This document shows positions 41,517 through 41,559 of a stretch of DNA of 41,559 nucleotides, in pieces (the first letter of the stretch is position 1; every line of letters begins with the position of its first letter). Both the position numbers and the translations under genes were made by a program. The notes beneath the pieces were generated by a model. That model worked only from the letters and a program-made list of their open reading frames with translations, made no database searches and was not told where the DNA came from. This DNA is from Prevotella sp. UBA4268 (GTDB lineage Bacteria; Bacteroidota; Bacteroidia; Bacteroidales; Bacteroidaceae): assembly GCA_002395135.1 (NCBI GenBank), contig DGWC01000077.1, forward strand, positions 57,205 through 98,763, read 5' to 3'.

Positions 41517-41559
41517 GCAAAGTTACGAAAAGTAGAGAGAAGAACAAAACAAACTCGTT
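41517..41559. repeat. Inverted copy of the left-end promoter/palindrome
   Basis: Bases 41517-41554 are the exact reverse complement of 28-65 (38 nt). The last 14 nt (41546-41559) are also a direct copy of 17-30, because the underlying sequence is a palindrome around TC. Confidence 0.9.
41518..41548 (-). promoter_or_regulatory. Promoter of the pantothenate kinase-like gene
   Basis: On the minus strand, TTTG (41545-41548), a 19-nt spacer and TAACTTTG (41518-41525) fit the consensus. The element is identical to the promoter at 34-64. Confidence 0.75.

Noticed and set aside
1..41559. Window as a small circular element
   Set aside because: The ends share a short direct match, but all genes are chromosomal in type and no replication, mobilisation or partition gene is present. 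The match follows from the palindrome.

Overview
The window looks like a chromosomal piece of a Bacteroidales genome, most likely a member of the Prevotellaceae. The evidence is a SusC/SusD pair, many Bacteroidetes-type promoters (TTTG, 19-20 nt, TAnnTTTG), outer-surface lipoproteins with short lipoboxes, C-terminal sorting-like tails (IYNLNGVRV...KGVYIVNGKKVVKK), and families common in that order (DUF3108, bacterial GH3, DUF4957/DUF5123). Most genes have fairly GC-rich codon use. Two secreted-protein genes around 28.8-32.7 kb are clearly more AT-rich. No phage, plasmid, IS, CRISPR, rRNA or tRNA was seen.

Layout. 34-3677 (+): a tight five-gene operon with two tandem deoxynucleoside kinases, a U32 protein (probably tRNA hydroxylation), a SufE-like protein and a SpoU-type RNA methyltransferase. 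3705-4187 (-): a small lipoprotein gene broken by an in-frame TGA. 4329-11207 (-): a susC/susD/surface-lipoprotein operon with its own promoter and terminator but no enzyme or regulator. 11235-12173 (-): a membrane-anchored helix-hairpin-helix protein. Upstream of it lies a 22-bp-phased intergenic repeat array. 12694-13398 (-): a SIMPL protein. 13513-19539 (-): an operon of a membrane polyferredoxin, a ferredoxin-fused aldo/keto reductase, cobyric acid synthase, DUF554 and a GDSL hydrolase. 19614-20966 (-): cobyrinate a,c-diamide synthase. 21261-23908: two divergently transcribed secreted esterases. 23986-28544 (-): GH3-like synthetase, Ig-like lipoprotein and DUF3108 protein.

28679-33586 (+) is the most unusual part. 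It holds two copies of one cassette: promoter, secreted multidomain protein with a C-terminal sorting-like tail, heptamer-repeat spacer, 58-60 residue acidic peptide, GC-rich terminator. A second 22-bp-phased array lies between the copies and resembles the first in unit order. 33607-40646 carries secreted glycosidases: GH2, a GH141-like beta-helix protein and GH29, with a secreted protein bearing DnaJ-type cysteine repeats on the opposite strand. 40658-41494 (-) is a type II pantothenate kinase-like gene.

The window ends carry the same 38-bp promoter sequence in inverted orientation, each next to a near-palindrome. This could be an assembly break at a palindrome or a repeated or invertible promoter. 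How the genes work together: the surface glycan-uptake genes, esterases, beta-galactosidase-like and fucosidase-like enzymes suggest use of acetylated, fucosylated plant or host glycans (inference). The corrinoid amidation enzymes plus the redox pair form a separate metabolic block.
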